Shown: in pieces, positions 8,032 through 16,843 of the stretch
Position numbering within the stretch: the stretch's first letter is position 1
Layout: every line of letters begins with the position of its first letter
Assembly: GCF_051195235.1 (NCBI RefSeq)
Contig: NZ_JBNFZM010000002.1
Location: 62,001 to 126,000, forward strand
Source of the DNA: Tateyamaria sp947503385
GTDB lineage: Bacteria; Pseudomonadota; Alphaproteobacteria; Rhodobacterales; Rhodobacteraceae
Direction of reading: 5' to 3'
DNA: 64,000 bases
Position numbers and translations under genes: made by a program
Notes under the pieces: generated by a model
The model's input: only the letters and a program-made list of their open reading frames with translations
Databases searched by the model: none
Told to the model about the DNA's origin: nothing

Positions 8032-9279
8032 ATGAAAAACCGTGCTCTCGCGGTGGCGGCGCTCGCCGTCTCCGCAACATCGGTGCAGGCCGCTGGTCTG
8101 GATCGCTCAAACCAAAGCGTTTTGCCGATCTTCAATGACGACAACACGTTCAGCTTCAGCCTTGCGCATGTGAACCCCAGCGTGACCGGTACGGACGCAC
8201 AAGGGGCGAGCTACGATGTCGGCGAATCCTACGAACAGACGACTTTCAGCTATACCAAAGATCTGAACGACAAGTTCACGCTGGGTTTCATCATCGACCA
8301 GCCCTATGGAGCGGACGTCTTCTACAACGGTGACCCGACCACAACAAACCTTGGCGGCACCGGCGCAGATTTGTCGAGCGAAGCGTATACCCTTGTCGGC
8401 AAATACCGCTTTAACGACCGCGTCAGCGTGTTCGGCGGCATCAAAGCCCAGACCATCCGCGCAGGCGTCAACCTGAGCGGCGATTCATATTCCAGCGCGA
8501 TCGCGACCTCTGCCGTGGCGAGTGTTGCCGGTGTGGACGCAACCACGCTGGGCGCTGCCCTCTTGGGTGACCCAACGGCTGTTGCCGCATTGGGCGGCCC
8601 TGCGGTTGTCGGTGCTTTGGGTTTGCAAGTCGGCGGACAGATTGCTCAGTTTGAGGCCGATGGCGGCTATTCGTTCGAGATGGGCGGCGAGACAGAGTTT
8701 GGCTGGCTTGTTGGTGCAGCCTACGAAATTCCCGATATCGCGCTGCGTCTGGCGTTCACCTATCACGCAGAGATCGAATACACAGGCAGCACAAACGAAG
8801 TGCTGCTGGGCAACAATATCGCGGGCACCACCGACTTTGTGACCCCCGAAGCGATCAATATCGACTTTCAGACCGGGATCGCGGCGGACACGCTGCTGAT
8901 CGCCTCCTACCGCTGGACTGCGTTCGAAGATGTCGATCTGGTTCCCACCGGTCTGGGCAGCGACCTTGTCAATCTCGACAACGGGCAACGCTTTACCCTC
9001 GGTGTGGGTCGCCGGTTCAACGAGAACTTCTCGGGGACTGTGGTTCTGTCCTACGAGCCCACAGGCGACGACGATCTTGTGTCGCCCCTCGGCCCGACTG
9101 ATGGCCTGTATGGTATCTCCGTTGGTGGTCGTTATGAAAAAGACAACCTGACCGTTTCAGGCGGCATCAATTACTCGTGGCTCGGCGACGCCCGCCCCGA
9201 AGTGGGTGGCCAACCGGTCGCGACGTTCGATGGCAACTCGTCGGTTGCTGTTGGTCTTAACGTCCAGTGGACATTCTAA
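8032..9279 (+). CDS. FadL/OmpP1/TodX-type outer membrane transport protein
   Basis: A 415-residue outer-membrane beta-barrel of the FadL family, which carries hydrophobic compounds such as long-chain fatty acids inward. The signal peptide is MKNRALAVAALAVSATSVQA with a likely cut after VQA. Many alternating strand-like segments follow, and the chain ends in WTF with a C-terminal aromatic, as expected for barrel insertion by BAM. A strong GGGAGGA site lies 7 bp before the ATG, which decides this start over an ATG 15 bp upstream. A terminator follows directly. Confidence 0.88.
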   Translation: MKNRALAVAALAVSATSVQAAGLDRSNQSVLPIFNDDNTFSFSLAHVNPSVTGTDAQGASYDVGESYEQTTFSYTKDLNDKFTLGFIIDQPYGADVFYNGDPTTTNLGGTGADLSSEAYTLVGKYRFNDRVSVFGGIKAQTIRAGVNLSGDSYSSAIATSAVASVAGVDATTLGAALLGDPTAVAALGGPAVVGALGLQVGGQIAQFEADGGYSFEMGGETEFGWLVGAAYEIPDIALRLAFTYHAEIEYTGSTNEVLLGNNIAGTTDFVTPEAINIDFQTGIAADTLLIASYRWTAFEDVDLVPTGLGSDLVNLDNGQRFTLGVGRRFNENFSGTVVLSYEPTGDDDLVSPLGPTDGLYGISVGGRYEKDNLTVSGGINYSWLGDARPEVGGQPVATFDGNSSVAVGLNVQWTF

Positions 9280-9302
9280 GCCAAACATAGACCGTGACAC
9301 AG

Positions 9303-9340
9303 AAAACCCCGGTTGGTTCCGCCAGCCGGGGTTTTTCTTT
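9303..9340 (+). terminator. Rho-independent terminator after the FadL-type gene
   Basis: AAAACCCCGG (9303-9312) pairs with CCGGGGTTTT (9326-9335), and the stem extends inward with GG/CC pairs around a short loop. A T-rich tail follows. It lies 24 bp after the stop codon. Confidence 0.9.
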
Positions 9341-9383
9341 GCACAAGAAACGGGTGGCGGGGGGCCAGTGCGACTGTCATTGA

Positions 9384-10325
9384 ATGCCCATGATGACACA
9401 AAAATCACTTTCCGGACGGGCATGGGCTGAACTTTTGCTGCTTGCAGCGATTTGGGGTGGGTCGTTCCTGTCCATCCGCATCGCTCTTGATGAGGTTGGC
9501 CCGCTCACCTCCGTTGCGCACCGCACCTTCTGGGCGATGCTGGTGCTTTGGGCAGTTGTGGGAGTCATGCGCCTGCCGGTGCCCCGTGATCCGCGTATTT
9601 GGCTCGCCTTTCTCGGTATGGGCCTTTTGAACAACGTGATCCCGTTTGGCCTGATGGCATGGGGGCAATTGTACATCGAAACCGGGCTCACCTCGATTCT
9701 GAACGCAGCCACTGCGATCTTTGGCGTGATCGTGGCTGCCCTTTTCTTTGCCGATGAGCGTATGACGCTGCGCAAAGGCATTGGCGTCACGCTGGGCTTT
9801 CTCGGGGTGGCAACCGCCATCGGCCTTGAGAATTTTCGCAATTTTGACCTGCGCAGCCTTGCACAGATTGCGATTATCGGCGGCACGATCAGCTATGCGC
9901 TGGCTGGCGCCTTTGCCCGCCACTTTTTTGCGGGACTGTCCCCGCAAATGTCTGCCGCCGGGATGTTGACCGGGGCGACGATTATGACCGTTCCGCTGGC
10001 ATGGGTGGTCGAGGGCCCCATGTCCCTCGGGTTGCAGACCGACACAATTCTCGCAATCGGATACTATGCAATCATCGCCACGGCGGGGGCTTATCTGCTG
10101 TATTACCGTGTGCTGGCTATGGCGGGTTCCGGCAACCTGATGCTGGTCACGCTGCTGATCGCCCCGGTCGCGATTGTGTTGGGTGCGCTGGTCCGGAACG
10201 AAGCGCTGTCGCCCAACGCCTTTGCCGGTTTTGGCCTGCTGGCCCTTGGCCTGATCATCCTTGACGGTCGCGTCTGGCACCTGCTGCGCCGCCGTGCCGT
10301 TGACCGCCCCAGCGGCCACAGCTAG
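9384..10325 (+). CDS. DMT superfamily (EamA) transporter
   Basis: A 313-residue inner-membrane protein with about ten transmembrane segments in two EamA repeats; WGGSFLSIRIALDEVGPL near the N-terminus is a typical family opening. Three possible ATG codons cluster at the start (9384, 9390, 9393), so the exact N-terminus is uncertain by up to three residues. It follows a terminator and therefore needs its own promoter. The stop lies 38 bp before the ATPase gene. Substrate unknown. It is only distantly similar to the EamA gene 1.5 kb upstream, so they are not a recent duplication. Confidence 0.88.
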   Translation: MPMMTQKSLSGRAWAELLLLAAIWGGSFLSIRIALDEVGPLTSVAHRTFWAMLVLWAVVGVMRLPVPRDPRIWLAFLGMGLLNNVIPFGLMAWGQLYIETGLTSILNAATAIFGVIVAALFFADERMTLRKGIGVTLGFLGVATAIGLENFRNFDLRSLAQIAIIGGTISYALAGAFARHFFAGLSPQMSAAGMLTGATIMTVPLAWVVEGPMSLGLQTDTILAIGYYAIIATAGAYLLYYRVLAMAGSGNLMLVTLLIAPVAIVLGALVRNEALSPNAFAGFGLLALGLIILDGRVWHLLRRRAVDRPSGHS

Positions 10326-10362
10326 GACACCGGCAACGAAACCGGGGATGACGGGGGCCTTC

Positions 10363-11232
10363 ATGCTCTACAAAGATGCCGATGCGTGGCGCGCCGCCAA
10401 AAACCGGCGGGTGATGGTGTTTGGCATGTCGGGCCTTGGCAAGACGCATATGTCCACGACCCTGCGCGCGTCCGGCACCTGGTTCCACTACTCCATCGAT
10501 TACCGCATCGGCACGCGGTACATGGGCGAGTTCATCACCGACAACGCCAAGGCCGAAGCGATGAAGGTGCCGTTCCTGCGCGACCTGTTGATGAGCGATT
10601 CGATCTATATCGGCTCCAACATCACCTTCCACAACCTCAGCCCGGTCTCGACCTATCTGGGCAAGCCCGGCGATGCGGCCAAGGGCGGGCTGCCCATCGC
10701 CGAGTATCGCCGCCGGCAAGAGCAGTTTCGCCGCTCCGAAATCTCGGCGCTGGAGGATACCGGCCATTTCGCGGAACGGGCGCAGCGGCTTTATGGCTAT
10801 CCCAGCTTTATCTGCGACACGGGCGGGTCAATCTGCGAGTGGGTGGACCCGGCCAACGACCGGGACCCGCTGATGACCACGCTCAGCACCGTGTGCCTGC
10901 CCATCTGGATCAAGGGAGACGCGGCCCACACCGCCGCCCTGATCGAACGGTTCGACCGCGCGCCCAAACCCATGGCCTACCAGCCGGGGTTCCTGCTGGA
11001 CTGTTGGACCGCCTATCTGGCCGAAACCGGCCTTGCCGAAGACGCGGTGGACCCTGACGCCTTTGTCCGCTGGACCTATGCGCGCGCTCTTGCCCATCGC
11101 CAGCCGCGCTACGAGGCGATGTCGCGCTGGGGTGTGACCGTGACCGCGGACGAGGTCGCCTCGCTCAAAGGTGAAGCGGATTTCACCGATCTCATCGCCG
11201 CAGCCCTTGAGCGCAAGGCTGCCGCCAATTAA
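10363..11232 (+). CDS. P-loop ATPase of unknown role, upstream of metA
   Basis: A 289-residue protein with a Walker A motif GMSGLGKT near residue 21, immediately after a hydrophobic strand (RVMVFG). I do not recognise a characterised family, and no helicase, kinase or ABC signature is evident. An ATG 15 bp upstream is possible, but GGGGG has better spacing to this one. It sits 32 bp ahead of metA on the same strand, so co-expression is likely; a role in methionine metabolism does not follow from that alone. Confidence 0.75.
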   Translation: MLYKDADAWRAAKNRRVMVFGMSGLGKTHMSTTLRASGTWFHYSIDYRIGTRYMGEFITDNAKAEAMKVPFLRDLLMSDSIYIGSNITFHNLSPVSTYLGKPGDAAKGGLPIAEYRRRQEQFRRSEISALEDTGHFAERAQRLYGYPSFICDTGGSICEWVDPANDRDPLMTTLSTVCLPIWIKGDAAHTAALIERFDRAPKPMAYQPGFLLDCWTAYLAETGLAEDAVDPDAFVRWTYARALAHRQPRYEAMSRWGVTVTADEVASLKGEADFTDLIAAALERKAAAN

Positions 11233-11264
11233 GTCTGCGCTTCGCACTTACCCGGATCGAACAA

Positions 11265-12212
11265 ATGCCCATCAAACTGCCCTCCACCCTGCCCGCCTAT
11301 AACGTGCTCACGCGCGAAGGCGTCATGGTGATGGACGACGAGCTGGCCGCGCATCAGGATATACGCCCGCTCAAGATCGGGCTGCTGAACCTGATGCCCA
11401 AGAAAATCCAGACCGAGACGCAGTTTGCCCGCCTGATCGGCGCCACCCCCCTACAGATCGAACTGACGCTGATCCGCATGTCCGATCACGAGGCCAAGAA
11501 TACCGCCTCGGACCATATGGACAGCTTTTACCGGACGTTCCGCGACGTGCGGGACGAGAAATTCGATGGGCTAATCATCACCGGCGCACCGATCGAGCAT
11601 CTGCCGTTCGAAGAGGTCAGCTATTGGGACGAACTGTGCGAGGTAATGGACTGGACCCAGACGCACGTGCATTCCACCTTTGGCGTATGCTGGGGCGGGA
11701 TGGCGATGCTGCACCATTTCCACAATGTGCCCAAGCACATGCTGGACCAAAAGCTGTTTGGTGCCTTCCGCCACACGAACCTAGCGCCCGCTTCGCCCTA
11801 TTTGCGCGGCTTTTCGGATGACTGTGTCGTGCCCGTGTCGCGCTGGACCGAGGTGCGGCAAGCCGAAGTTGAGGCTGCGGGCCTGCCTGTGCTGCTGGGC
11901 TCGGACGTGACGGGCCCCTGCCTGATCGAGGATCCGGCGCACCGCGCGCTCTATATTCTCAACCACTTTGAATATGACAGCGACACGCTCAAACAGGAAT
12001 ACGACCGCGATCTGGCCTCCGTACAGGTCGAAGGGGCCGAGATCGAGGTGCCGGTGGGCTATTTCCCCAACAACGACCCGGCCCAGACCCCGGCCAACCG
12101 GTGGCGCAGCCACGCGCATCTGCTCTATGGCAACTGGATCGCAGAGATCTATTTGACCACCCCGTACGATATGGACCGGATCGGGCAGGAACAAACCGAC
12201 CTGCGGGGGTGA
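11265..12212 (+). CDS. metA: Homoserine O-acyltransferase MetA, predicted acetyl-CoA specific
   Basis: Activates homoserine in the first committed step of methionine synthesis. The 315-residue length is typical. The nucleophile is Cys142 in FGVCWGG, and the His234/Glu236 pair is in HFEYD. Residue 111, which sets acyl-donor choice in this family, is Glu (GAPIEHLPFEE) rather than the Gly of E. coli MetA. By the published specificity rule this predicts O-acetylhomoserine as product. The gap to the preceding gene is 32 bp and holds no SAM-riboswitch-like structure. The alpha/beta hydrolase gene begins 1 bp after its stop. Confidence 0.95.
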   Translation: MPIKLPSTLPAYNVLTREGVMVMDDELAAHQDIRPLKIGLLNLMPKKIQTETQFARLIGATPLQIELTLIRMSDHEAKNTASDHMDSFYRTFRDVRDEKFDGLIITGAPIEHLPFEEVSYWDELCEVMDWTQTHVHSTFGVCWGGMAMLHHFHNVPKHMLDQKLFGAFRHTNLAPASPYLRGFSDDCVVPVSRWTEVRQAEVEAAGLPVLLGSDVTGPCLIEDPAHRALYILNHFEYDSDTLKQEYDRDLASVQVEGAEIEVPVGYFPNNDPAQTPANRWRSHAHLLYGNWIAEIYLTTPYDMDRIGQEQTDLRG

Positions 12213-12213
12213 C

Positions 12214-13185
12214 ATGAAAACGGCGTTGATCCTTTTGGTTGCGGTGATTGTCATCACCATTGGCGCAGTGCAGTACCTTGCCGCCAAACGGGAACGCGAG
12301 GCCGCGGCCGCCTACCCGCCCCAAGGCCAGTTGCTGGACGTGGACGGTGTGACGGTTCACGCCGAACAGGTGGGCACCGGCCCGGATGTGGTGCTGCTGC
12401 ACGGCGCATCGGGCAACACCCGCGACTGGACCTTTGCCTTTGCCGACAGACTCAAGGACCGTTACCGCGTGACGATGCTGGACCGGCCCGGTCTGGGCTG
12501 GACCGAACATGTCGCCCCGCATCACGCCCGCGCCTGGAGCAGCGCGCACGCCAATCCGACCGAACAGGCGCAACTGCTCAAGGCGGCGACGGATCGGCTG
12601 GGCGTCGACACGCCCATCGTTGTTGGCCATTCCTTTGGCGGGATCGTGGCGCTGGCATGGGCGCTTGAATTTGATGATCTTGCGGGCATCGTATCTGTCG
12701 CAGGTGTCGCGAACCCGTGGCCCGGATCGCTTGACTGGACTTACAACCTGAACGGATCTGCTGCGGGCGGCGGACTGGCTGTCCCGCTGTTTTCTGCCTT
12801 TGTCCCAGAGCCTTATGTGAAAAACATCGTGGCGAACATCTTTGCGCCGCAAACGGCACCCGAGGGCTATCTGGACCATGTGGGTCCCGCCCTGACCCTG
12901 CGCCGCGCGTCAATGCGCGCCAATGCGCGGCAGGTGAACTGGCTGCGCCCCCACGTGGTCGAGATGTCGGCCCGCTATGGCCAGATCAACGTGCCGGTCG
13001 AGATCGTGCACGGCGACGCCGACAGCATTGTGCCGCTGGAGGTGCATTCTGCCAAGCTGCCGAAACAGATTGGCGGTGCCAACCTGAGGATCTTGCCCGG
13101 TGTTGGTCACATGCCGCAACACAGCCACGCGGACGAAGTTATTGCGGCGATTGACCGTGCTGCACAACGCGCAGGTTTGCGTTAA
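12214..13185 (+). CDS. Alpha/beta hydrolase, membrane-anchored
   Basis: A 323-residue hydrolase with an N-terminal hydrophobic helix (about residues 4-23) that should anchor it in the inner membrane or act as an uncleaved signal. The nucleophile elbow is GHSFGG near residue 143, the oxyanion region is HGASGN near 64, a late Asp is in HGDADSIVP, and the catalytic His is in GVGHMP. Its closest-looking relatives are broad-range esterases or haloperoxidase-like hydrolases, and the substrate is unknown. It is probably co-translated with metA (1-bp gap). Confidence 0.85.
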   Translation: MKTALILLVAVIVITIGAVQYLAAKREREAAAAYPPQGQLLDVDGVTVHAEQVGTGPDVVLLHGASGNTRDWTFAFADRLKDRYRVTMLDRPGLGWTEHVAPHHARAWSSAHANPTEQAQLLKAATDRLGVDTPIVVGHSFGGIVALAWALEFDDLAGIVSVAGVANPWPGSLDWTYNLNGSAAGGGLAVPLFSAFVPEPYVKNIVANIFAPQTAPEGYLDHVGPALTLRRASMRANARQVNWLRPHVVEMSARYGQINVPVEIVHGDADSIVPLEVHSAKLPKQIGGANLRILPGVGHMPQHSHADEVIAAIDRAAQRAGLR

Positions 13186-13236
13186 GCCCCGCGCTGCCCC
13201 ATATTGCATGTTAAGAGCAGTAACTTGGAGCAGCCC

Positions 13237-14106
13237 ATGAGCCTCCCTTTTGACGGCGCGATCACCGATTTCTTTGAGAACGGTGCGCCGGACGACATCC
13301 GGACCAAGCTCCGCACCGCGGACAAGAGCGATATCCTGACCCCGTCCTATCCCCATTCCGAGCGTATGAAGCGCAAGGTCTACGAGGACGAGATGGACGC
13401 CCTGCAAATTGAACTGGTCAAGATGCAGGACTGGGTCAAGGAAACCGGCGCCCGCGTCGCCTGCGTGTTCGAAGGTCGCGATGCCGCCGGAAAAGGCGGT
13501 ACAATCAAACGGTTCCGCGAGAACCTTAATCCACGGGGTGCGCGCGTTGTCGCGCTGTCGAAACCATCGGAAACCGAACGATCAGAATGGTATTTTCAAC
13601 GCTACATCCGGCAGTTGCCTGCGGGCGGTGAGATCGTGTTCTTTGACCGCAGCTGGTACAATCGCGGCGTTGTGGAAAAGGTCTTCGAGTTCTGCACAGA
13701 TGCGCAGCGCGAACACTTCTTTGCGCAGGTCAAACCGTTCGAGGATATGCTGGTCGAAGACGGTATCCACGTCTTTAAATTCTGGCTGAACGTCTGCCGC
13801 GCCGAACAATTGCGCCGGATCATGGCGCGCGAAAACGACCCGCTGAAACAGTGGAAACTAAGCTGGATCGACGTGGAGGGCCTCAAGAAATGGGACGCCT
13901 ATACGGATGCGATCCGCGAAACGCTGGAACGGTCGCAATCGGATCACGCCCCGTGGACCATCGTCCGGTCCGACGACAAGAAACGCGCCCGCCTGAACGC
14001 GATCCGCACCGTGCTGCACGGGCTCGACTACACTAACAAGGACGCCCAAGCCATTGGAAAGATAGACAAAGGCATTTGTGGCGGCCCGGACATCTGGGAT
14101 GCCTAA
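13237..14106 (+). CDS. ppk2: Polyphosphate kinase 2
   Basis: A family-2 polyphosphate kinase, which moves phosphate between polyphosphate and nucleotides. The 289-residue single-domain form has Walker A FEGRDAAGKGGTIKRF (about residues 77-92) and Walker B VFFDRSWYNRG near 134-144. It also has a lid-region arginine stretch. The ATG giving MSLPFDGAI has GGAG about 8 bp upstream and is preferred to an in-frame ATG 33 bp earlier. Its last codons overlap the TetR start. Whether it prefers GDP or ADP cannot be told from sequence. Confidence 0.95.
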   Translation: MSLPFDGAITDFFENGAPDDIRTKLRTADKSDILTPSYPHSERMKRKVYEDEMDALQIELVKMQDWVKETGARVACVFEGRDAAGKGGTIKRFRENLNPRGARVVALSKPSETERSEWYFQRYIRQLPAGGEIVFFDRSWYNRGVVEKVFEFCTDAQREHFFAQVKPFEDMLVEDGIHVFKFWLNVCRAEQLRRIMARENDPLKQWKLSWIDVEGLKKWDAYTDAIRETLERSQSDHAPWTIVRSDDKKRARLNAIRTVLHGLDYTNKDAQAIGKIDKGICGGPDIWDA

Positions 14107-14716
14107 ACGCGGTTATCACCATGGCAATCTGCGGCAAGCGTTGATCGAAGCGGCCTTGCAACTGATCGAGGACAAGGGCCCCACAGGCTTTACCCTGTCC
14201 GAGGCAGCCAAGCAGGCTGGCGTAACGCCTGCTGCTGTGTACCGCCACTACGAAGGCCGAGAAGACCTGATCGCGGAATGTGCGCGGCAGGGCTATGGCA
14301 TCTTTGCTGACCTGATGGAGCACGCCTATCAATCGGGCCAGCCATCGGCGTTGGCTGCGTTTGAGGCGACGGGGCGCGCCTATCTCGCCTTTGCCCGGCG
14401 GTTTCCGGGGCACTATATTGCCATGTTCGAGAGCGGGATTTCCACCAATCGCACGCCGGAATTGGCAGATGTGGCAACCCGCGCCAATGCGGTGCTTGAA
14501 AAGGCGGCAGGCGATTTGTCCAAACACATCCCCGAAGACAAGCGCCCCCCCGCGTCGATGTTTTCCGCCCATATCTGGGCGATGAGTCACGGTGTTGTCG
14601 AACTTTTTGCGCGCAACTCTCCCGGTCGCGCCTCGCCCTTTCCGCCCGAAGATCTGCTGGAGACTGGCATCGGCATTTACCTGCGCGGCCTTGGACTGAT
14701 CCGCCCCGACAATTGA
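14099..14716 (+). CDS. TetR/AcrR family transcriptional regulator
   Basis: A 205-residue regulator. The N-terminal TetR helix-turn-helix covers about residues 8-52 (with FTLSEAAKQAGVTPAAVYRHYEGREDL), and the C-terminal ligand domain is of the WHG type. The start MPKRGYHHGNLR is the usual one for this subfamily and overlaps ppk2 by 8 bp; a GTG 21 bp upstream is possible. Ligand and targets are unknown. Coupling to ppk2 suggests shared transcription rather than a shared pathway. Confidence 0.88.
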   Translation: MPKRGYHHGNLRQALIEAALQLIEDKGPTGFTLSEAAKQAGVTPAAVYRHYEGREDLIAECARQGYGIFADLMEHAYQSGQPSALAAFEATGRAYLAFARRFPGHYIAMFESGISTNRTPELADVATRANAVLEKAAGDLSKHIPEDKRPPASMFSAHIWAMSHGVVELFARNSPGRASPFPPEDLLETGIGIYLRGLGLIRPDN

Positions 14717-14788
14717 AAGATGTGATTTCTCTTTGTGATTGAACGCCTCCGTGCAACCGTTGCTGTGTTGAACGGAAAGGATAGTCAT

Positions 14789-16297
14789 ATGCGATTTCAT
14801 TTCGCCCTTTTGGTCGGGGCCGTTTTTGGCCTGTCGGCCCCTGCACAGGCGCAAGTCTACGCTGCATGGACCCAAGCTAACGGCACATTTGCCAGTGGTG
14901 CCGGGTCATCTGCCTTTGTGGACATGAACCTGTCATTGCGCGTGGTTATCGAAACCAACGATCCAAACACGTCTTGCCCCGCTTATGCCGCGCGGCTGAC
15001 GCGCAATGGAATGGCGACGTCGGAACCATTGGCCTTTTCCAAACGCACCAACAATCCCGACAGCAACCGGTTTCCCGTCATCGTTTGCGAGGCGGCCGCG
15101 CCCACCGGCGTCACCGGGTTTGCCCTTGTCCAAAGCGTCACCGACACAAGCCCGGTGACCTTTACCGACAGCGCCAGCCAGCCCGTGATCCTGTCCGCCG
15201 CACAGCGCGTGGGCGCATCCGGGCCGCCCACCTTCGTGGCATTCGGCGACACAGGTTGCCGTGGGATTTACAACGCCAGAGGCGCGCAGGAATGCGCCGA
15301 GGACAAACAAAAGAAAACGAAGCTGACCAAGTTCATGTTCAAGGAGGTCGCCGAACAGGCCGCGGCCCTAAACCCCGATTTCGTCGTGCACCTTGGCGAT
15401 TACCGCTATGAAAAGGAAAGCAACCGAACGATGGACATGTGGGACAGCGACTTTTTCGAGCGTGTCCGCCTTGGGCTGTTGGCGCAGGTGCCGTGGGTCT
15501 TTGTGCGCGGCAACCACGAGGAATGTTCGCTGGCCGGGCTTGGCTGGTTCTTCTTCTTTGCCGCGGATCAAAGCAGTTGCGGGACAGGAAAAACGCTTTA
15601 CCCAAGCTGGTATTTCGATGTGGCCGACAGATCGGCGGGCAATGCAAACCCGCACCGCTTCGTCATCATCGACACCGCACCCACCGTCCACAGTTCGGGC
15701 CGGACCCATACCATCGCGGTAGCGGACATGAGCGACGCTGTAAACGCGGCGCAGAGCACATCCAGCGCGTGGTTCCTGATGCACAAGCCGCTTTGGGCGG
15801 TGGACGACTATCCGAACCCGCCCGAACAGGCCGATCACCGGACGGGCTATGTGTTGCAGGCGGCGATGAATGCGGTCGGATCAAGCGACTGCACGACCTA
15901 TAACTACCAGTCCTGCGGATTGAAGGCCGTGCTGGCCGCCCATCTGCACATCCTGCAAAACAGTGTCGCCGTGGGCGGCGCATTGCCCCAGCAAATCGTG
16001 GTGGGCAACAGCGGCGTGCGGATGGACCACGCGGTCGCACCGCAAGGGTGTTCGTTCTCCATGGCACCGCTGGGCTTTGGCAGGAACAACGCCACAGCGC
16101 TGGTGCTAAACGTACGGGGGCGGACAACCCGCGTGGACAACAGCGCTTTTGGTTTTGCGCATTTCACGCGGGACAGTTCGGTGCAGCAATCGGGATGGGC
16201 CGGGCTTGCCTACTATGTGGACAGCGCAACGCCGCAACCGCTTGGATCGCTGAGCGGCACTGCCAGCAACACCCGCCTTCCCTGCCAGCACAACTGA
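14789..16297 (+). CDS. Secreted metallophosphoesterase
   Basis: A 502-residue exported calcineurin-like phosphoesterase. The signal peptide MRFHFALLVGAVFGLSAPAQA is probably cut before QVYAAW. Metal-binding motifs appear in order: FGDTG, HLGDYRYE, RGNHEE and, near the end, AAHLHI. An N-terminal domain of about 150 residues precedes the catalytic core. Ten or so cysteines are scattered in the mature chain, consistent with disulfides in the periplasm. A GGAAAGGA site lies about 8 bp before the chosen ATG. The substrate is unknown; phosphate scavenging is a plausible inference. Confidence 0.85.
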   Translation: MRFHFALLVGAVFGLSAPAQAQVYAAWTQANGTFASGAGSSAFVDMNLSLRVVIETNDPNTSCPAYAARLTRNGMATSEPLAFSKRTNNPDSNRFPVIVCEAAAPTGVTGFALVQSVTDTSPVTFTDSASQPVILSAAQRVGASGPPTFVAFGDTGCRGIYNARGAQECAEDKQKKTKLTKFMFKEVAEQAAALNPDFVVHLGDYRYEKESNRTMDMWDSDFFERVRLGLLAQVPWVFVRGNHEECSLAGLGWFFFFAADQSSCGTGKTLYPSWYFDVADRSAGNANPHRFVIIDTAPTVHSSGRTHTIAVADMSDAVNAAQSTSSAWFLMHKPLWAVDDYPNPPEQADHRTGYVLQAAMNAVGSSDCTTYNYQSCGLKAVLAAHLHILQNSVAVGGALPQQIVVGNSGVRMDHAVAPQGCSFSMAPLGFGRNNATALVLNVRGRTTRVDNSAFGFAHFTRDSSVQQSGWAGLAYYVDSATPQPLGSLSGTASNTRLPCQHN

Positions 16298-16302
16298 ACC
16301 AA

Positions 16303-16330
16303 AAAGGCCGCCCCAACCGGAGCGGCCTTT
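16303..16330 (-). terminator. Terminator of rplM-rpsI, probably bidirectional
   Basis: AAAGGCCGC and GCGGCCTTT form a 9-bp stem with a 10-nt loop between two convergent genes. The longer T-run is on the minus strand (plus-strand A at 16300-16305), so it mainly serves the ribosomal operon, 22 bp past the rpsI stop. It can also end the phosphoesterase transcript. Confidence 0.88.
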
Positions 16331-16351
16331 CCAAAATCGTGTAACAGCGGC

Positions 16352-16840
16352 TTAACGCTTGGAGAACTGGAAGCTCTTCCGGGCTTTGGCCTTACCGTAT
16401 TTCTTCCGTTCGACCACACGGCTGTCGCGGGTCAGGAAGCCTGCGGCTTTCAGGGCGCCGCGCAAGCTGGGATCATACAGTTGCAGCGCCTTGGAGATGC
16501 CGTGCTTGACCGCACCGGCCTGACCGCTGAGGCCGCCGCCTTTGACGGTGGCGGTCACGTCGAACTGGTCTTCGGTACCGGACACAGTGAACGGCTGGCG
16601 CAGGATCATTTGCAGCACGGGGCGCGCAAAATACGTGTTCAGCTCTTTGCCGTTCACGGTGACCTTGCCGGAGCCGGGCTTGATCCAGACGCGGGCGACC
16701 GCATCCTTCCGTTTGCCGGTGGCGTAAGAGCGGCCAAACTCGTCACGGACGGGTTCGCGCGGGGTCAGTTCGACCTCTGCCGGGGCGGCATCGCCTGCCA
16801 CGGCTTGCAGATCTTCGAGTGTGTTGATTTCGTCAGCCAT
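16352..16840 (-). CDS. rpsI: 30S ribosomal protein S9
   Basis: Ribosomal protein S9, whose C-terminal tail reaches the P-site tRNA. It is 162 residues long, with an N-terminal extension of about 35 acidic residues before the conserved core that starts at SYATGKRKDAVARVW, as usual in alphaproteobacteria. The C-terminus KARKSFQFSKR has the invariant basic tail and terminal Lys-Arg. It lies 3 bp after rplM in the standard two-gene operon. Confidence 0.98.
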   Translation of the reverse strand: MADEINTLEDLQAVAGDAAPAEVELTPREPVRDEFGRSYATGKRKDAVARVWIKPGSGKVTVNGKELNTYFARPVLQMILRQPFTVSGTEDQFDVTATVKGGGLSGQAGAVKHGISKALQLYDPSLRGALKAAGFLTRDSRVVERKKYGKAKARKSFQFSKR

Positions 16841-16843
16841 GTC

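Noticed and set aside
7020..10325. Tandem duplication of DMT transporter genes
   Set aside because: The two EamA proteins share only family features and differ throughout, so they are not a recent duplication.
11233..11264. SAM riboswitch upstream of metA
   Set aside because: The gap is only 32 bp and shows no pseudoknot-type pairing as in SAM-II.
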